Shown here piece by piece: positions 35,065-43,918 of a stretch of DNA of 64,000 bases; position 1 is the first letter of the stretch; every line of letters begins with the position of its first letter. This stretch comes from Microcella putealis (lineage in GTDB: Bacteria > Actinomycetota > Actinomycetes > Actinomycetales > Microbacteriaceae), in contig NZ_SGWW01000001.1 of assembly GCF_004216575.1 (NCBI RefSeq), forward strand, positions 558,001 through 622,000, in the 5' to 3' direction. The translations under genes and the position numbers were made by a program. The notes under the pieces are model-generated. The model saw only the letters and a program-made list of their open reading frames with translations. It had not been told where the DNA came from and did not search any database.

Positions 35065-35550
35065 ATGACCGACGTCGCCGCAGCACCAGAGAAGACCACC
35101 GACCCCGACATGATCTCGGGCGTCGCTCAGTACCTCGCCCCCGTCGTCATCAACTTGACCGCTCTCGCGCTTGAGGGCAAGCAGGCGCACTGGCACGTGC
35201 GCGGCAGCAACTTCCTCCCCGTGCACGAACTGCTCGACACCCTCGTCGACCACGCCCGAGGCTGGAGCGACCAGGCCGCGGAGCGCATCGCCGCCCTGGG
35301 CTTGCCCCTCGACGCGCGCGCCGCGACCGTGGCCGAGCAAACGACGGTTCCGGCCGTGCGCGCCGGGTTCCAGAAGACCGACCTCTTAATCGCCGACATC
35401 ATCGCCGGCATCGACGCGACCCTCGTGACGCTGCGCGCCGCGATCAAGGGCCTCGAAGAGCTCGATGAGGTCAGCCAGGACATCGCCATCGAAATCACCG
35501 ACGGGCTCGAGCAGGACCGCTGGTTCCTGTTCTCGCACATCGCCGAGTAA
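35065..35550 (+). CDS. dps: Dps family ferritin-like protein
   Basis: A 161-residue dodecameric ferritin-like protein that oxidises and stores iron and protects DNA. The ferroxidase ligands line up with E. coli Dps: His42 (KQAHWHVRG), His54 (PVHELLD), Asp58, Asp69 and Glu73 (WSDQAAERI). The N-terminal tail is short, with one Lys, so DNA binding may be weak. AAAGGGAGG precedes the ATG. It is probably monocistronic with a hairpin after it; no OxyR or DtxR site was recognised. Confidence 0.93.
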   Translation: MTDVAAAPEKTTDPDMISGVAQYLAPVVINLTALALEGKQAHWHVRGSNFLPVHELLDTLVDHARGWSDQAAERIAALGLPLDARAATVAEQTTVPAVRAGFQKTDLLIADIIAGIDATLVTLRAAIKGLEELDEVSQDIAIEITDGLEQDRWFLFSHIAE

Positions 35551-35558
35551 GCACCGCG

Positions 35559-35578
35559 CGTCGCCCCACGAGGCGACG
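35559..35578 (+). terminator. Hairpin after dps
   Basis: CGTCGCC-CCACGA-GGCGACG, 8 bp past the dps stop. Confidence 0.6.
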
Positions 35579-35585
35579 GCAGTAA

Positions 35586-35620
35586 CGACGCCGCTGCGGC
35601 CCTAGGCCGTGGCGGCGTCG
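35586..35620. terminator. Convergent terminator overlapping a stop codon
   Basis: CGACGCCGC (35586-35594) pairs with GCGGCGTCG (35612-35620) and inner CGGCC pairs with GGCCG. The CTA loop carries part of the amidohydrolase stop codon (TAG on the minus strand). It serves dps and the amidohydrolase from opposite sides. Confidence 0.7.
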
Positions 35621-37083
35621 CGCTGTGCGGCGACAGCCGGGCCGAAGGTGGCGCGACCGGCCATCAGCGTGTGCGCGACGGGCATCGTCCGCAGAGCACG
35701 CGCATCCATCGTCAGCGGGTCCTCCTCGACGAGCACCAGGTCGGCGTGTTCACCCGCCGCGACGCGCGTGCGCGCGGAGGCGGCCAGCGCCTCGGCGACC
35801 GTGATCGCCTGCTCGCCGTGCCACGGCTCGCGCTCGTCGCGGGTGCGGGCGGTCGCCGCCGACATCGCGATCCACGGGTCGAGCGGTGCAACAGGCGCGT
35901 CAGAGCCGAGCACGACGTGCGCGCCCGAGTCGATGAGGTCGCGCAGCGGGAAGGCGCGGTCGGTGCGGCCGGCCCAGAAGCGGTCGGCGACGTCGCGGTC
36001 GTCCATCGCGTGCTCGGGCTGCACGCTCGCGGTCACCCCGAGGGCGGCGAAGCGGGGCAGGTCGCCGTGGCGCACCAGCTGGGCGTGCTCGATGCGGCCA
36101 CCGTGGCCGAGACGGGCAAAGGCGTCGAGCGCCAGGCGGTTCGCCGCGTCGCCAATCGCGTGAATGGCAAGGCCAAAGCCCGCGGCGTGCCCCTTCGCCA
36201 TGAGCGGCTGCAGGTCGCACGGCGGCACCGTCAGCAGGCCGTACGCGTGCTCGTGCGCGTCGGGGTAGGGGTCGCAGCAGTAGGCGGTGCGCGTGTTGAG
36301 CGAGCCGTCGGTGATGACCTTGAGCGGACCGACCGACACCTCGCCCGCAACCGGCAAACCGCTGCGCAGGCGCTGGGCGATCGCGCGGTCGAGGTGCTGC
36401 GGGTAGACGCCGAACTCGACGCGCAGCGCGTCGAAGCCGCCGCCGACGCGGCGCATCCAGTCGTCGAGGTTCCAGCGCATCTCGAGGTCGACGATGCCGA
36501 CCACGCCACGGGCGGCAGCATCGGCGGCGGCCTCGCGCACCCACTCGTCGATCGTCGTATCGGGCGCGCTGTCGAGCTGGCGCGTGACGGCAAAGGCCGC
36601 CTCCTCGCGCAGCAGACCGTCGCCGGTGTCGATACCGAAGCGCACCATCGCGGCCGAGTTCAGCCACGCCGCGTGCACGTCGGCGCTGATCAGCACGAGC
36701 GGGCGGTCGGCGAGCACGCCATCGAGCACGGCGGCGGTCGGCACATCGGGCCACAGTCCGTCGCGGAACCCGGTGCCGACGACGACCTCGTCGAGGGTGT
36801 CGCGGGCCGACAGCGCGCTGCGCACGATGGCGGCGGCCTCTGCAGCCGACTCGGCCGCACCGACGTCGATGCGGCGGCGGGCCTGCGCCCACTGGGTCAT
36901 GTGCACGTGCTCGTCCCACAGGCCCGGCAGTACGAAGCGACCGTCGGCGTCGATGACGTCGGGCCCGTCGACGATGTCGAGGGCGCCGGCGGGGGCAATG
37001 GCGGCGATGATGCCGTCGCGCAGCACCAGGTCGACGGGGTCGTGGCCGCCGAGCGGACGGGCGTTACGAATGGCGCGGATCAT
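35602..37083 (-). CDS. Amidohydrolase, YtcJ-like
   Basis: A 493-residue metal-dependent hydrolase of the amidohydrolase superfamily. The N-terminal beta-sandwich strand ends LPGLWDEHVHMTQW, in which His59 and His61 are the metal ligands. Further metal or catalytic positions appear in GFGLAIHAIGDAANR and VVLGSDAPVAPLDPW. YtcJ-type enzymes act on amides, formamides or related nitrogen compounds; the substrate here is unknown. It overlaps the start of this operon's upstream PaiB-like gene by 20 bp, an unusually long coupled overlap. Confidence 0.88.
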   Translation of the reverse strand: MIRAIRNARPLGGHDPVDLVLRDGIIAAIAPAGALDIVDGPDVIDADGRFVLPGLWDEHVHMTQWAQARRRIDVGAAESAAEAAAIVRSALSARDTLDEVVVGTGFRDGLWPDVPTAAVLDGVLADRPLVLISADVHAAWLNSAAMVRFGIDTGDGLLREEAAFAVTRQLDSAPDTTIDEWVREAAADAAARGVVGIVDLEMRWNLDDWMRRVGGGFDALRVEFGVYPQHLDRAIAQRLRSGLPVAGEVSVGPLKVITDGSLNTRTAYCCDPYPDAHEHAYGLLTVPPCDLQPLMAKGHAAGFGLAIHAIGDAANRLALDAFARLGHGGRIEHAQLVRHGDLPRFAALGVTASVQPEHAMDDRDVADRFWAGRTDRAFPLRDLIDSGAHVVLGSDAPVAPLDPWIAMSAATARTRDEREPWHGEQAITVAEALAASARTRVAAGEHADLVLVEEDPLTMDARALRTMPVAHTLMAGRATFGPAVAAQRDAATA

Positions 37084-37699
37084 GCACCCTCCTCATTTCG
37101 CGGGCGAGCCCATCGTGGGCATACGGCCCGTCGCCGTCGAGCTGGTTGACGATGCGGGCGACGACCTCGGCCGGCTTGTTCTGGCTGAGCTTCAGACGCG
37201 CGTCGATGCGAGTGACCCGAAGTCGCAGCCCGACCGTTCCGCGGGCGACCCTTCGAGAATACTCCTCGTCGAGCGCCAGGCTTCGCGGGTCGGCGACGTG
37301 CTGCTCGAAGTGATCGGTGAGCTCGGCGAGGATGCGGAAGTTCTCGGCGTCGTCAAGAATCTCGGGCACGCCATAGAGGTGGGCGGTGACGTGGTTCCAG
37401 GTGGGGATGACCGCATCGTCGTCATACCAACTGGGCGAGATGTAGCCGTGGGGGCCCTGAATAATGACGAGCACCTCGGTCGTACCCAGCCGGTGCAACT
37501 CTTCGTCGGGCCGGCCCACGTGGCTGACGAGCACGATCTCGTCGCCCACCGATGCCTGCTCATCGAGCAGCACCGGGTAGTGCGAGGCCACGATGCCCGC
37601 ACCCTCGACGTGCGACACGATCGTTGCCCACGGGTTCTCGCGAATCAGCCGCCGCACCTCATCGCGGTCATCGAGCAGGTAGTGCGGGGTGCGACGCAT
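37064..37699 (-). CDS. PaiB-like FMN-binding protein
   Basis: 211 residues of the PaiB/FMN-binding negative transcriptional regulator family. Signatures are GPHGYISPSWY, VIPTWNHVTAHLYG and the C-terminal KLSQNKP. The fold is a split-barrel flavin-binding domain rather than a DNA-binding helix, and the regulatory name comes from Bacillus paiB. Its end overlaps the amidohydrolase by 20 bp. It starts 10 bp after nei, so nei, this gene and the amidohydrolase are probably one transcript. Confidence 0.9.
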   Translation of the reverse strand: MRRTPHYLLDDRDEVRRLIRENPWATIVSHVEGAGIVASHYPVLLDEQASVGDEIVLVSHVGRPDEELHRLGTTEVLVIIQGPHGYISPSWYDDDAVIPTWNHVTAHLYGVPEILDDAENFRILAELTDHFEQHVADPRSLALDEEYSRRVARGTVGLRLRVTRIDARLKLSQNKPAEVVARIVNQLDGDGPYAHDGLAREMRRVHDPRHS

Positions 37700-37709
37700 G
37701 GCGAGCCTC

Positions 37710-38690
37710 TCAGCGCTGGCAGGTGGGGCAGTAGTAGAGCTTTCGGGCGGCGGCCATCTCGAGCACGATGTGCGTTCCGCAGATGCGGCACGGCAGACCT
37801 TCGCGCTTGTAGACCCAGTGCCGGTCGGCGCGGTTGCGGAGGGCGAGCTTTCGCGCCTCCTCGTCGAGGCCGTCCATCGTCAGCATCTGGCCCGTGTCGA
37901 CGCCAACGCCCAGCAGGTACCGCCAGTCGCGCCAGAGGTCACGCACGACCTCCTCGCTCAGTTCAGAACCGCGGATGTGCGGGTCAAGTCGCGCGCGGAA
38001 CAGGATTTCGGCGCGGTAGACGTTGCCGATGCCGCTCACCACCGACTGGTCCATGAGAAGCAGCCCGATGGGCGTGCGGCGCGAACGCACGCGCTCGACC
38101 ATGCGCCGCTCGCCCTCGTCGGGGTCGTCGACGAGCGGGTCGGGCCCGAGCCCGTCGATGACGCGCTGCACGGCCTCGGCGTCGAGCACCTCGCACGCGG
38201 TTGGTCCACGCAGGTCGGCGACGGCACTGTCGGTGAGCAGGCGCGCGCGCACCTGGCCCACGGGCTCGGGCGGGAAGCCCTCGAGCCCGGCCGTCTCGGT
38301 CTCCTGTTCCGCCATGCGCAGGCGCGTGCGCCGCGGCGCGCCGATCGAGGAGAGGGAGTCTTCGTGCTCGCCGACGACGCGCGTGTCGGCCTGGCGCATC
38401 CCGGTCTGCCCCATGCGACCGCGCGAGGCGCGCGTCGTCGCGTCGCGACCGACGTCGCCAGCGAAGTCCCACGCCCCGTAGATGCCGAGGTGCACGCGCA
38501 GGTACAGCGCCTCATCGAACTCGAGGAAGAGCTGCTTGCCGACTGCCTTCGCGTCGGTCATAGTGCGTCCGTCAATCAGCGCGGCGCCGTCGGCGAACCG
38601 CCCCTGCGGGGAGCTGGCGGCGACGCGTTCGCCGACGAAGTGCCGGTCGAACTGCCGCGCGATGCGATGAACGGAATGACCTTCGGGCAC
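37710..38690 (-). CDS. nei: Endonuclease VIII-type DNA glycosylase
   Basis: A 326-residue Fpg/Nei family DNA glycosylase and AP lyase. After Met removal the N-terminal Pro and Glu of MPEGHS are the catalytic pair, and PEGHS marks the Nei branch rather than MutM (PELPE). The helix-two-turns-helix region contains QSVVSGIGNVYRAEILF. The C-terminal zinc finger is CRICG to CPTCQR. The region around residues 90-130 is a variable insert rich in Arg. It removes oxidised pyrimidines. It starts 6 bp after rpiB. Confidence 0.94.
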   Translation of the reverse strand: MPEGHSVHRIARQFDRHFVGERVAASSPQGRFADGAALIDGRTMTDAKAVGKQLFLEFDEALYLRVHLGIYGAWDFAGDVGRDATTRASRGRMGQTGMRQADTRVVGEHEDSLSSIGAPRRTRLRMAEQETETAGLEGFPPEPVGQVRARLLTDSAVADLRGPTACEVLDAEAVQRVIDGLGPDPLVDDPDEGERRMVERVRSRRTPIGLLLMDQSVVSGIGNVYRAEILFRARLDPHIRGSELSEEVVRDLWRDWRYLLGVGVDTGQMLTMDGLDEEARKLALRNRADRHWVYKREGLPCRICGTHIVLEMAAARKLYYCPTCQR

Positions 38691-38696
38691 GGCGAA

Positions 38697-39182
38697 CTAG
38701 TGCAGCTCGTGACCGGTGATCGTGCCGGAGGTCTCGTACTCGCCCAGCTGGCCGATGCGGCGCACGTGCCGCTCTTCGCCCGGGAAGGGGGTCTGAATGA
38801 AGATGTCGATGAAGCGCAGCGCCTCGTCGACCGAGTGCTGGCGAGCACCGACCGCGATCACGTTGGCGTCGTTGTGCTCGCGGGCGAGCACGGCGGTGGC
38901 GTCGTTCCACACGAGCGCGGCGCGAATGCCCTCGACCTTGTTGGCGGCCATCTGCTCGCCGTTGCCCGAACCGCCGAAGACGACGCCGAGCGACTCGATA
39001 CCGGCCTCGCGGTCGCGCGCCACGGCGCGGGCGGCGTTGATGCAGAACGCCGGGTAGTCGTCGAGCGGGTCGTAACTCGTCGGCCCGTGGTCGATGACCT
39101 CGTGACCCTGCCCAGCCACGTGCTGCTGCACTGTCTGCGAGAACTCGAGGCCGACGTGATCAGTGGCGACGTGGATGCGCAT
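38697..39182 (-). CDS. rpiB: Ribose-5-phosphate isomerase B
   Basis: 161 residues. Interconverts ribose 5-phosphate and ribulose 5-phosphate in the pentose phosphate pathway. The motif GGSGNGEQMAANK places Glu76 as the likely catalytic base, as in M. tuberculosis RpiB, instead of the cysteine base of E. coli RpiB. His103 in REHNDANVIAVGAR is a conserved substrate-binding position. It is first of the run rpiB-nei-paiB-like-amidohydrolase on the minus strand. Confidence 0.96.
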   Translation of the reverse strand: MRIHVATDHVGLEFSQTVQQHVAGQGHEVIDHGPTSYDPLDDYPAFCINAARAVARDREAGIESLGVVFGGSGNGEQMAANKVEGIRAALVWNDATAVLAREHNDANVIAVGARQHSVDEALRFIDIFIQTPFPGEERHVRRIGQLGEYETSGTITGHELH

Positions 39183-39300
39183 GGTGACGATTCTAGGCGG
39201 GGGACGTTCGCCCCTGGCGCGGCTCGCACGGGTGCGTCAGGGTGGACGAGGTAGCGCAGACCGCGCCACCGACACCAGCGTCAAAGGAGACACAATCACC

Positions 39301-40077
39301 ATGACACGCACCATCGTTGTGACCGGGGCCGCAAGCGGGATCGGGCGTGCAACCGCCGAGCTGCTGAAGAAACGCGGCGACACCGTCATTGGGGTAGACC
39401 TCGCCGGCACCGACATCTCGGCCGACCTGACGACGCACGAAGGCCGCGACCACATGGTCGCCCGCGTGCGCGAGATGACCGGCGGAACCCTCGACGGCGT
39501 GGTGGCGAACGCCGGCCTTGCCCGCGAACTGCCCGCCACGGTCGGCGTCAACTACTTCGGCGCGCTCGCCACCCTCGAGGGGCTGCGCCCCCTCCTCGCG
39601 CAGTCGGCGACGCCGCGCGCGGTCGCGACGGCGTCCATGGCATCACTGTTTCCCGTTGACGACGAGCTCGTCGACGCCATGCTCGCGCCCGACGAACCGG
39701 CCGCCCTGCACCGCGCGACGGAACTGATCGAGGCGGGCACCGCATCCACCATTTATGGCTCGACGAAGCGGGCGCTCGCGAAGTGGATTCGTCGGAACGC
39801 CGCGACCGCCGACTGGGCGGGAGCGGGCATCGCGCTCAACGCGGTCGCGCCCGGCGTCATGCGCACGCCGATGACCGAGAAGATGATGGCGACGCCCGAG
39901 GCCGAGGCGCAGCTGCTCGAGCAGGTACCCATGCCCCTCAACGGCGTCGGCACCCCCGAGACGGTCGCGCACCTGATCGGCTACCTCACGAGCGTCGAGA
40001 ACACGCACCTGTGCGGACAGGTCGTCTTCATCGACGGCGGCAGCGACGTCGTGATTCGCGGAGACTCGACCTGGTAG
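39301..40077 (+). CDS. Short-chain dehydrogenase/reductase
   Basis: A 258-residue classical SDR. The NAD(P) loop is TGAASGIG (8-15), followed by VDLAGTDISADL, NAG (70-72), Ser112, and Tyr152-xxx-Lys156 (YGSTKRALAKW). An acidic residue after strand 2 (VDLAG) favours NAD over NADP. The short second strand and overall layout resemble 3-alpha-hydroxysteroid dehydrogenase/carbonyl reductases, but the substrate cannot be assigned. AAAGGAG lies 11 nt before the ATG. It is divergent from rpiB and ends 1 bp before the convergent cupin stop. Confidence 0.9.
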   Translation: MTRTIVVTGAASGIGRATAELLKKRGDTVIGVDLAGTDISADLTTHEGRDHMVARVREMTGGTLDGVVANAGLARELPATVGVNYFGALATLEGLRPLLAQSATPRAVATASMASLFPVDDELVDAMLAPDEPAALHRATELIEAGTASTIYGSTKRALAKWIRRNAATADWAGAGIALNAVAPGVMRTPMTEKMMATPEAEAQLLEQVPMPLNGVGTPETVAHLIGYLTSVENTHLCGQVVFIDGGSDVVIRGDSTW

Positions 40078-40078
40078 C

Positions 40079-40426
40079 TCAGGCGATGTAGATCTTGCGG
40101 AGGGTCTCGTGGACCTCCCACTCGGTCTCTTCGCCGTCCTCGAGGCGGCCGACACTGCCGGCGACGAGCAGCGTCTCGCTGCCGTCGTCGCGGCGCAGGA
40201 TCGCGCGGCCGGTCAGGACGATGAAGACCTCGTCGACCTCGACGTCGGTGACGGTGCCCGGCGTGATCTCCCACACCCCGATCTCCCAGTCGTCAACCTC
40301 GGTGAGGGCGGCGACTGCGGTGGTGGGCGAGCCGTCGACGACCTGGTCGGGGTCGACGGGCTCGTGCTCGAGTGGCAGCTCGAGGGCCCGCAGCACCGTG
40401 GGTGCGTCGAGAGGAAGGGCGCTCAC
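40079..40426 (-). CDS. Cupin_3 (DUF861) protein
   Basis: 115 residues from a GTG that overlaps the oxidase stop by 4 bp. A single cupin barrel reads WEIGVWEITPGTVTDVEVDEVFIVLTGRAIL and ends EWEVHETLRKIYI, the pattern of the DUF861 cupins. These often accompany PuuB-like FAD oxidases in amine or amino acid catabolism. The reaction is unknown. Many of the usual metal-binding histidines are absent. Confidence 0.88.
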   Translation of the reverse strand: MSALPLDAPTVLRALELPLEHEPVDPDQVVDGSPTTAVAALTEVDDWEIGVWEITPGTVTDVEVDEVFIVLTGRAILRRDDGSETLLVAGSVGRLEDGEETEWEVHETLRKIYIA

Positions 40427-41868
40427 GAGTCGAAGCCTAGGCCGACAGCGTCGAGGGTGCGAAGGAAAAGATTGCGGCGGCCGTGATTGTGGTCGGCGCG
40501 GTCGAGCGCCCAGCGCACCGACTGGACGGCCGGGTACGTCGCGGGCTCGGGCGGGAACGGCATCGGGATGTCGCGGATCGCCCGCAGGCTCGTGCGCTCG
40601 GTCTCGAGGCCCGCAAGCTGATCGAGCATGACGTCGGCCGCGAAGCGAGTCGCGGCAACGCCGAGGCCGGTGAAGCCCGCCGAGTAGGCAACGCGGCCGC
40701 CGTGCGCGGTCGCGTGGAAGGCGAAGAAGCGGCTCGAAGTGTCGATGACGCCCGCCCAGCGGTGGGTAAAGCGCACGCCCTCCAGCTGCGGGAAGGTGGT
40801 GAAGAAGTGGCTGGCGAGCTTCTCGTAACTGGCCGGCCGCTCGTCGTACTCGGCCGTGATGCGCCCGCCGTAGTGGTAGATCGCGTCGTAGCCGCCCCAC
40901 AGAATGCGGTTATCGGCGCTCAGTCGGTAGTAGTGGAACTGGTTCGCGGTGTCGGCGACCCCCTGACGACCGTGCCAGCCGATCGAGGCGAGTTGCGCAT
41001 CCGTCAGCGGCTCGGTCATGAGCACGTAGTCGTAGACCGGCACCGTGTGCAGCCGGTAGCGCTTGAGCAGCGACGGGAAGGCGTTGGTGGCGAGCGCCAC
41101 GCGGTTCGCGCGCACCACTCCCCCGTCACGCAGGCGCAGTTCGACGGCGTCGGACTCGGCGTGCAGGCCGAGCACCGGCGACGACTCGAACACCTCGACC
41201 CCGGCCTCGAGGCAGGCGTCGAGCAGGGCGCGCGCGAGCTTGCCGGGGTGGGTCAGCGCGGTGTCACGCGTCGACAGCAGGCCGCCCTCGTAGGTGGGCG
41301 AGTTGATCTGCTGGCGCATGTCGTGCGCGTCGAAGAAGTGCTCGGTCTCACCGTCGTGGGCGTCGACCAGCTCGGCCAGCTGGTACAGCTCGGTGGCGAC
41401 GGCGAACGAGCCCACCCGCTCGAAGTCGCACTGCCAGCCCCGCTGCTCGACCGTCGCCTGGATCGCGTCGAGGTTCTCCATGCCGAGGCGGGTGAGTGCC
41501 TCGAGCTCGTCGGGGTAGCGGCTTTCACCGTTCTTCTCGCCGTGGGTGAGGCTCGCCTCGACGAAGCCGCCGTTGCGGCCCGATGCCGCCCAGCCGATGC
41601 GCTTACCTTCGACGAGCACGACGCGCCGCTGCGGATCGCGCTCCTTGGCGCGAAGCGCCGTCCAGAGGCCCGTATAGCCGCCGCCGACGACGACCAGATC
41701 GGTGTGGATGCGCCGGTTCGCGAGGCGCGGGAGCGGCTCACGCGCTGGCAGCTCGTCGAGCCAGAAGACCGACAGCCGCGAATCCGCGAGGGATGCGGCG
41801 ACGAGCGCGGGGTCGGCGGGGCGGCGGTCGAATACCGTGGAGGCCATGGCATCCAGGATGCCAGACAT
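40423..41868 (-). CDS. FAD-dependent amine oxidoreductase, PuuB-like
   Basis: 481 residues of the D-amino acid oxidase (DAO) family. The FAD dinucleotide loop is DLVVVGGGYTGLWTALRAKE (about residues 57-76), followed by GWAASGRNGGFV and, near the C-terminus, AGVIDTSSRF and YSAGFTGLGVAATRFAADVML. It resembles gamma-glutamylputrescine oxidases. The ATG at 41868 follows AGGTGG; an internal ATG at 41847 is possible. The upstream region is a 30-bp gap shared with amylosucrase, and two palindromes lie at its start. The cupin gene is translationally coupled downstream. Confidence 0.88.
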   Translation of the reverse strand: MSGILDAMASTVFDRRPADPALVAASLADSRLSVFWLDELPAREPLPRLANRRIHTDLVVVGGGYTGLWTALRAKERDPQRRVVLVEGKRIGWAASGRNGGFVEASLTHGEKNGESRYPDELEALTRLGMENLDAIQATVEQRGWQCDFERVGSFAVATELYQLAELVDAHDGETEHFFDAHDMRQQINSPTYEGGLLSTRDTALTHPGKLARALLDACLEAGVEVFESSPVLGLHAESDAVELRLRDGGVVRANRVALATNAFPSLLKRYRLHTVPVYDYVLMTEPLTDAQLASIGWHGRQGVADTANQFHYYRLSADNRILWGGYDAIYHYGGRITAEYDERPASYEKLASHFFTTFPQLEGVRFTHRWAGVIDTSSRFFAFHATAHGGRVAYSAGFTGLGVAATRFAADVMLDQLAGLETERTSLRAIRDIPMPFPPEPATYPAVQSVRWALDRADHNHGRRNLFLRTLDAVGLGFDS

Positions 41869-41884
41869 TATCCACCTGGACAAT
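41847..41884. promoter_or_regulatory. Two palindromes between the oxidase and amylosucrase
   Basis: TGGCATCC-A-GGATGCCA (41847-41863) is a perfect 8-bp inverted repeat. ATTATCC-ACCT-GGACAAT (41867-41884) is an inverted repeat with one mismatch. Both cover the start region of the oxidase gene. They may be regulator operators; no regulator gene adjoins. Confidence 0.5.
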
Positions 41885-41898
41885 AGCGGAGCGGCGCG

Positions 41899-43854
41899 AT
41901 GGAGCATCCTCTCGGAATCGACACGAGCATCCTCGATCGGGCGCGTCGCACCGCGACGAGCGACGCCGATTGGGCGGTGTTTCGCGAGCGCGCCGAGCGC
42001 GAGATTCCCCGACTCGCCGCGCTCTTCGAGCGGGTGTACGGCGACGACGACGCGGTGCGTCAGCACCTTGAGGCGCTGCTCGTCGAACTCGCCGAGAGCT
42101 GGCAGCGCCGGCCCGCCGACCTGAAGGCGCTCGACGCGCACCGCGAGGCAGAGCCCCACTGGTTTCAGTCGAATCGGATGCTCGGCGGGGTTGCGTACGT
42201 CGACCGCTACGCGGGCGACCTCGAGGGCGTTCGCGCGCGCATCCCCTACTTCCGCGAACTGGGCCTGACGTACCTGCACCTCATGCCACTGTTTCTCGCC
42301 CCTGAGCCGAACAGCGACGGCGGCTACGCGGTCTCGAGCTACCGCGAGGTGAACCCGGCACTCGGCGACATGGCGCAGCTGACGCAGCTGGCGGCTGACC
42401 TCCGGGCGAACGGCATCGCGCTCGTCGTCGACTTCATCTTCAATCACACCTCGAACGAGCACGAGTGGGCGCAGCGCGCGCTCGCGGGCGAAGAAGAGTT
42501 CGAGGACTACTACTGGATCTTTCCCGACCGCACGATGCCCGAGCGTTATGAAGAGACCGTGCGCGAGATCTTCCCTGACGACCACCCGGGGTCGTTCGTG
42601 CCGATGCCCGACGGCTCGGGGCGCTGGGTATGGGCGACGTTCCACAGCTTTCAGTGGGACCTCAACTACGCGAACCCCGGCGTCTTTCGCGCGATGGCGG
42701 GTGAAATGCTGTTTCTGGCGAACCAGGGCATCGACGTGCTGCGCATGGACGCTGTCGCGTTCATTTGGAAGAAGCTCGGCACGACGTGCGAGTCGCTACC
42801 CGAGGCGCACCTGCTCTTGCAGGCCTTCAACGCCGTCTGCCGCATCGCCGCCCCCGCGCTGATCTTCAAGAGCGAAGCGATCGTGCACCCCGATCAGGTG
42901 GTCGAGTACATCTCGCCCGGCGAGTGCCAGATCTCGTACAACCCGCTGCAGATGGCGCTCATCTGGAACTCGCTCGCGACGCGCGATGCACGCCTGCTGC
43001 AGCAGGCCCTCGACCTTCGGCACAACCTGCCCGCCGGCACCGCGTGGGTCAACTACGTGCGCAGCCACGACGACATCGGCTGGACCTTCGCCGACGAAGA
43101 CGCGGCCGAACTCGGCATCAACGGCTTCGAGCACCGGCGCTTCCTGAACAACTTCTACGTCGGGCGCTTCCCCGGCAGCTTCGCCCGCGGGATCCCGTTT
43201 CAGGACAACCCGAAGACGGGTGACTGCCGCATCAGCGGGGCCACCGCCTCCCTCACCGGGCTCGAGGCGGGCGACCCCGGGGCCATCGACCGCATCGTGC
43301 TCGCCCACTCGATCGCCCTCTCGACCGGCGGCCTGCCCCTCATCTACCTCGGTGATGAGGTCGGCCAGACGAACGACTACTCGTACCGCGATGACCCCGG
43401 CAAGGCCGACGACAGTCGATGGTCGGGGCGGCCCCTCTACCCGGCCGAGAAGTACGCCCAGCGCCACGACCCGACGAGCAACGCGGGCCGGCTGTACACG
43501 ATGCTGACCGCGCTCATCGAGCTGCGCCGCCGCACCCCCGAGCTCGCCGGCGGCACCCTGATTGGCTTCGACGCGAAGAACCCGCACGTGCTGGGGTATC
43601 AGCGACCGGGCGTGTTTGAGGGCGTGGCCACGCGCATCCTGTGCTTTGCCAACATGGCCGACGAGCCGGAGACGGTGGCGGCGCTGACCCTGTCGGGTCA
43701 GCCGCCGACCGCGACCGATCTGATTACCGGCGAGCGCCGATCGCTGCGCACAGACCTCACGATCCCGGAACACGGCATCGTCTGGATGCGCGTGGTCGAC
43801 GACCCGGCATACGCCAGCGCGATCGACGGGGCCGCTCTCGGAGGAGCGCACTAG
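41899..43854 (+). CDS. Amylosucrase (GH13 subfamily 4)
   Basis: A 651-residue glucansucrase that transfers glucose from sucrose to make alpha-1,4-glucan and release fructose. It matches the Neisseria polysaccharea enzyme closely. The nucleophile is Asp284 (LRMDAVAF), the acid/base is Glu326 (FKSEAIV) and the stabiliser is His390-Asp391 (RSHDDIGW). All three are two positions below Neisseria D286/E328/H392-D393. The helical N-terminal domain and DFIFNHTSNEHEW are also present. There is no signal peptide, so it acts in the cytoplasm. GCGGAG precedes the ATG. No sucrose transporter is nearby. Confidence 0.92.
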   Translation: MEHPLGIDTSILDRARRTATSDADWAVFRERAEREIPRLAALFERVYGDDDAVRQHLEALLVELAESWQRRPADLKALDAHREAEPHWFQSNRMLGGVAYVDRYAGDLEGVRARIPYFRELGLTYLHLMPLFLAPEPNSDGGYAVSSYREVNPALGDMAQLTQLAADLRANGIALVVDFIFNHTSNEHEWAQRALAGEEEFEDYYWIFPDRTMPERYEETVREIFPDDHPGSFVPMPDGSGRWVWATFHSFQWDLNYANPGVFRAMAGEMLFLANQGIDVLRMDAVAFIWKKLGTTCESLPEAHLLLQAFNAVCRIAAPALIFKSEAIVHPDQVVEYISPGECQISYNPLQMALIWNSLATRDARLLQQALDLRHNLPAGTAWVNYVRSHDDIGWTFADEDAAELGINGFEHRRFLNNFYVGRFPGSFARGIPFQDNPKTGDCRISGATASLTGLEAGDPGAIDRIVLAHSIALSTGGLPLIYLGDEVGQTNDYSYRDDPGKADDSRWSGRPLYPAEKYAQRHDPTSNAGRLYTMLTALIELRRRTPELAGGTLIGFDAKNPHVLGYQRPGVFEGVATRILCFANMADEPETVAALTLSGQPPTATDLITGERRSLRTDLTIPEHGIVWMRVVDDPAYASAIDGAALGGAH

Positions 43855-43918
43855 GCTGAGCGGCTGTGTGGCCACGAGCCGCACCATCTGACGACCGTCG
43901 CCGAAGGAGGCCACACTC

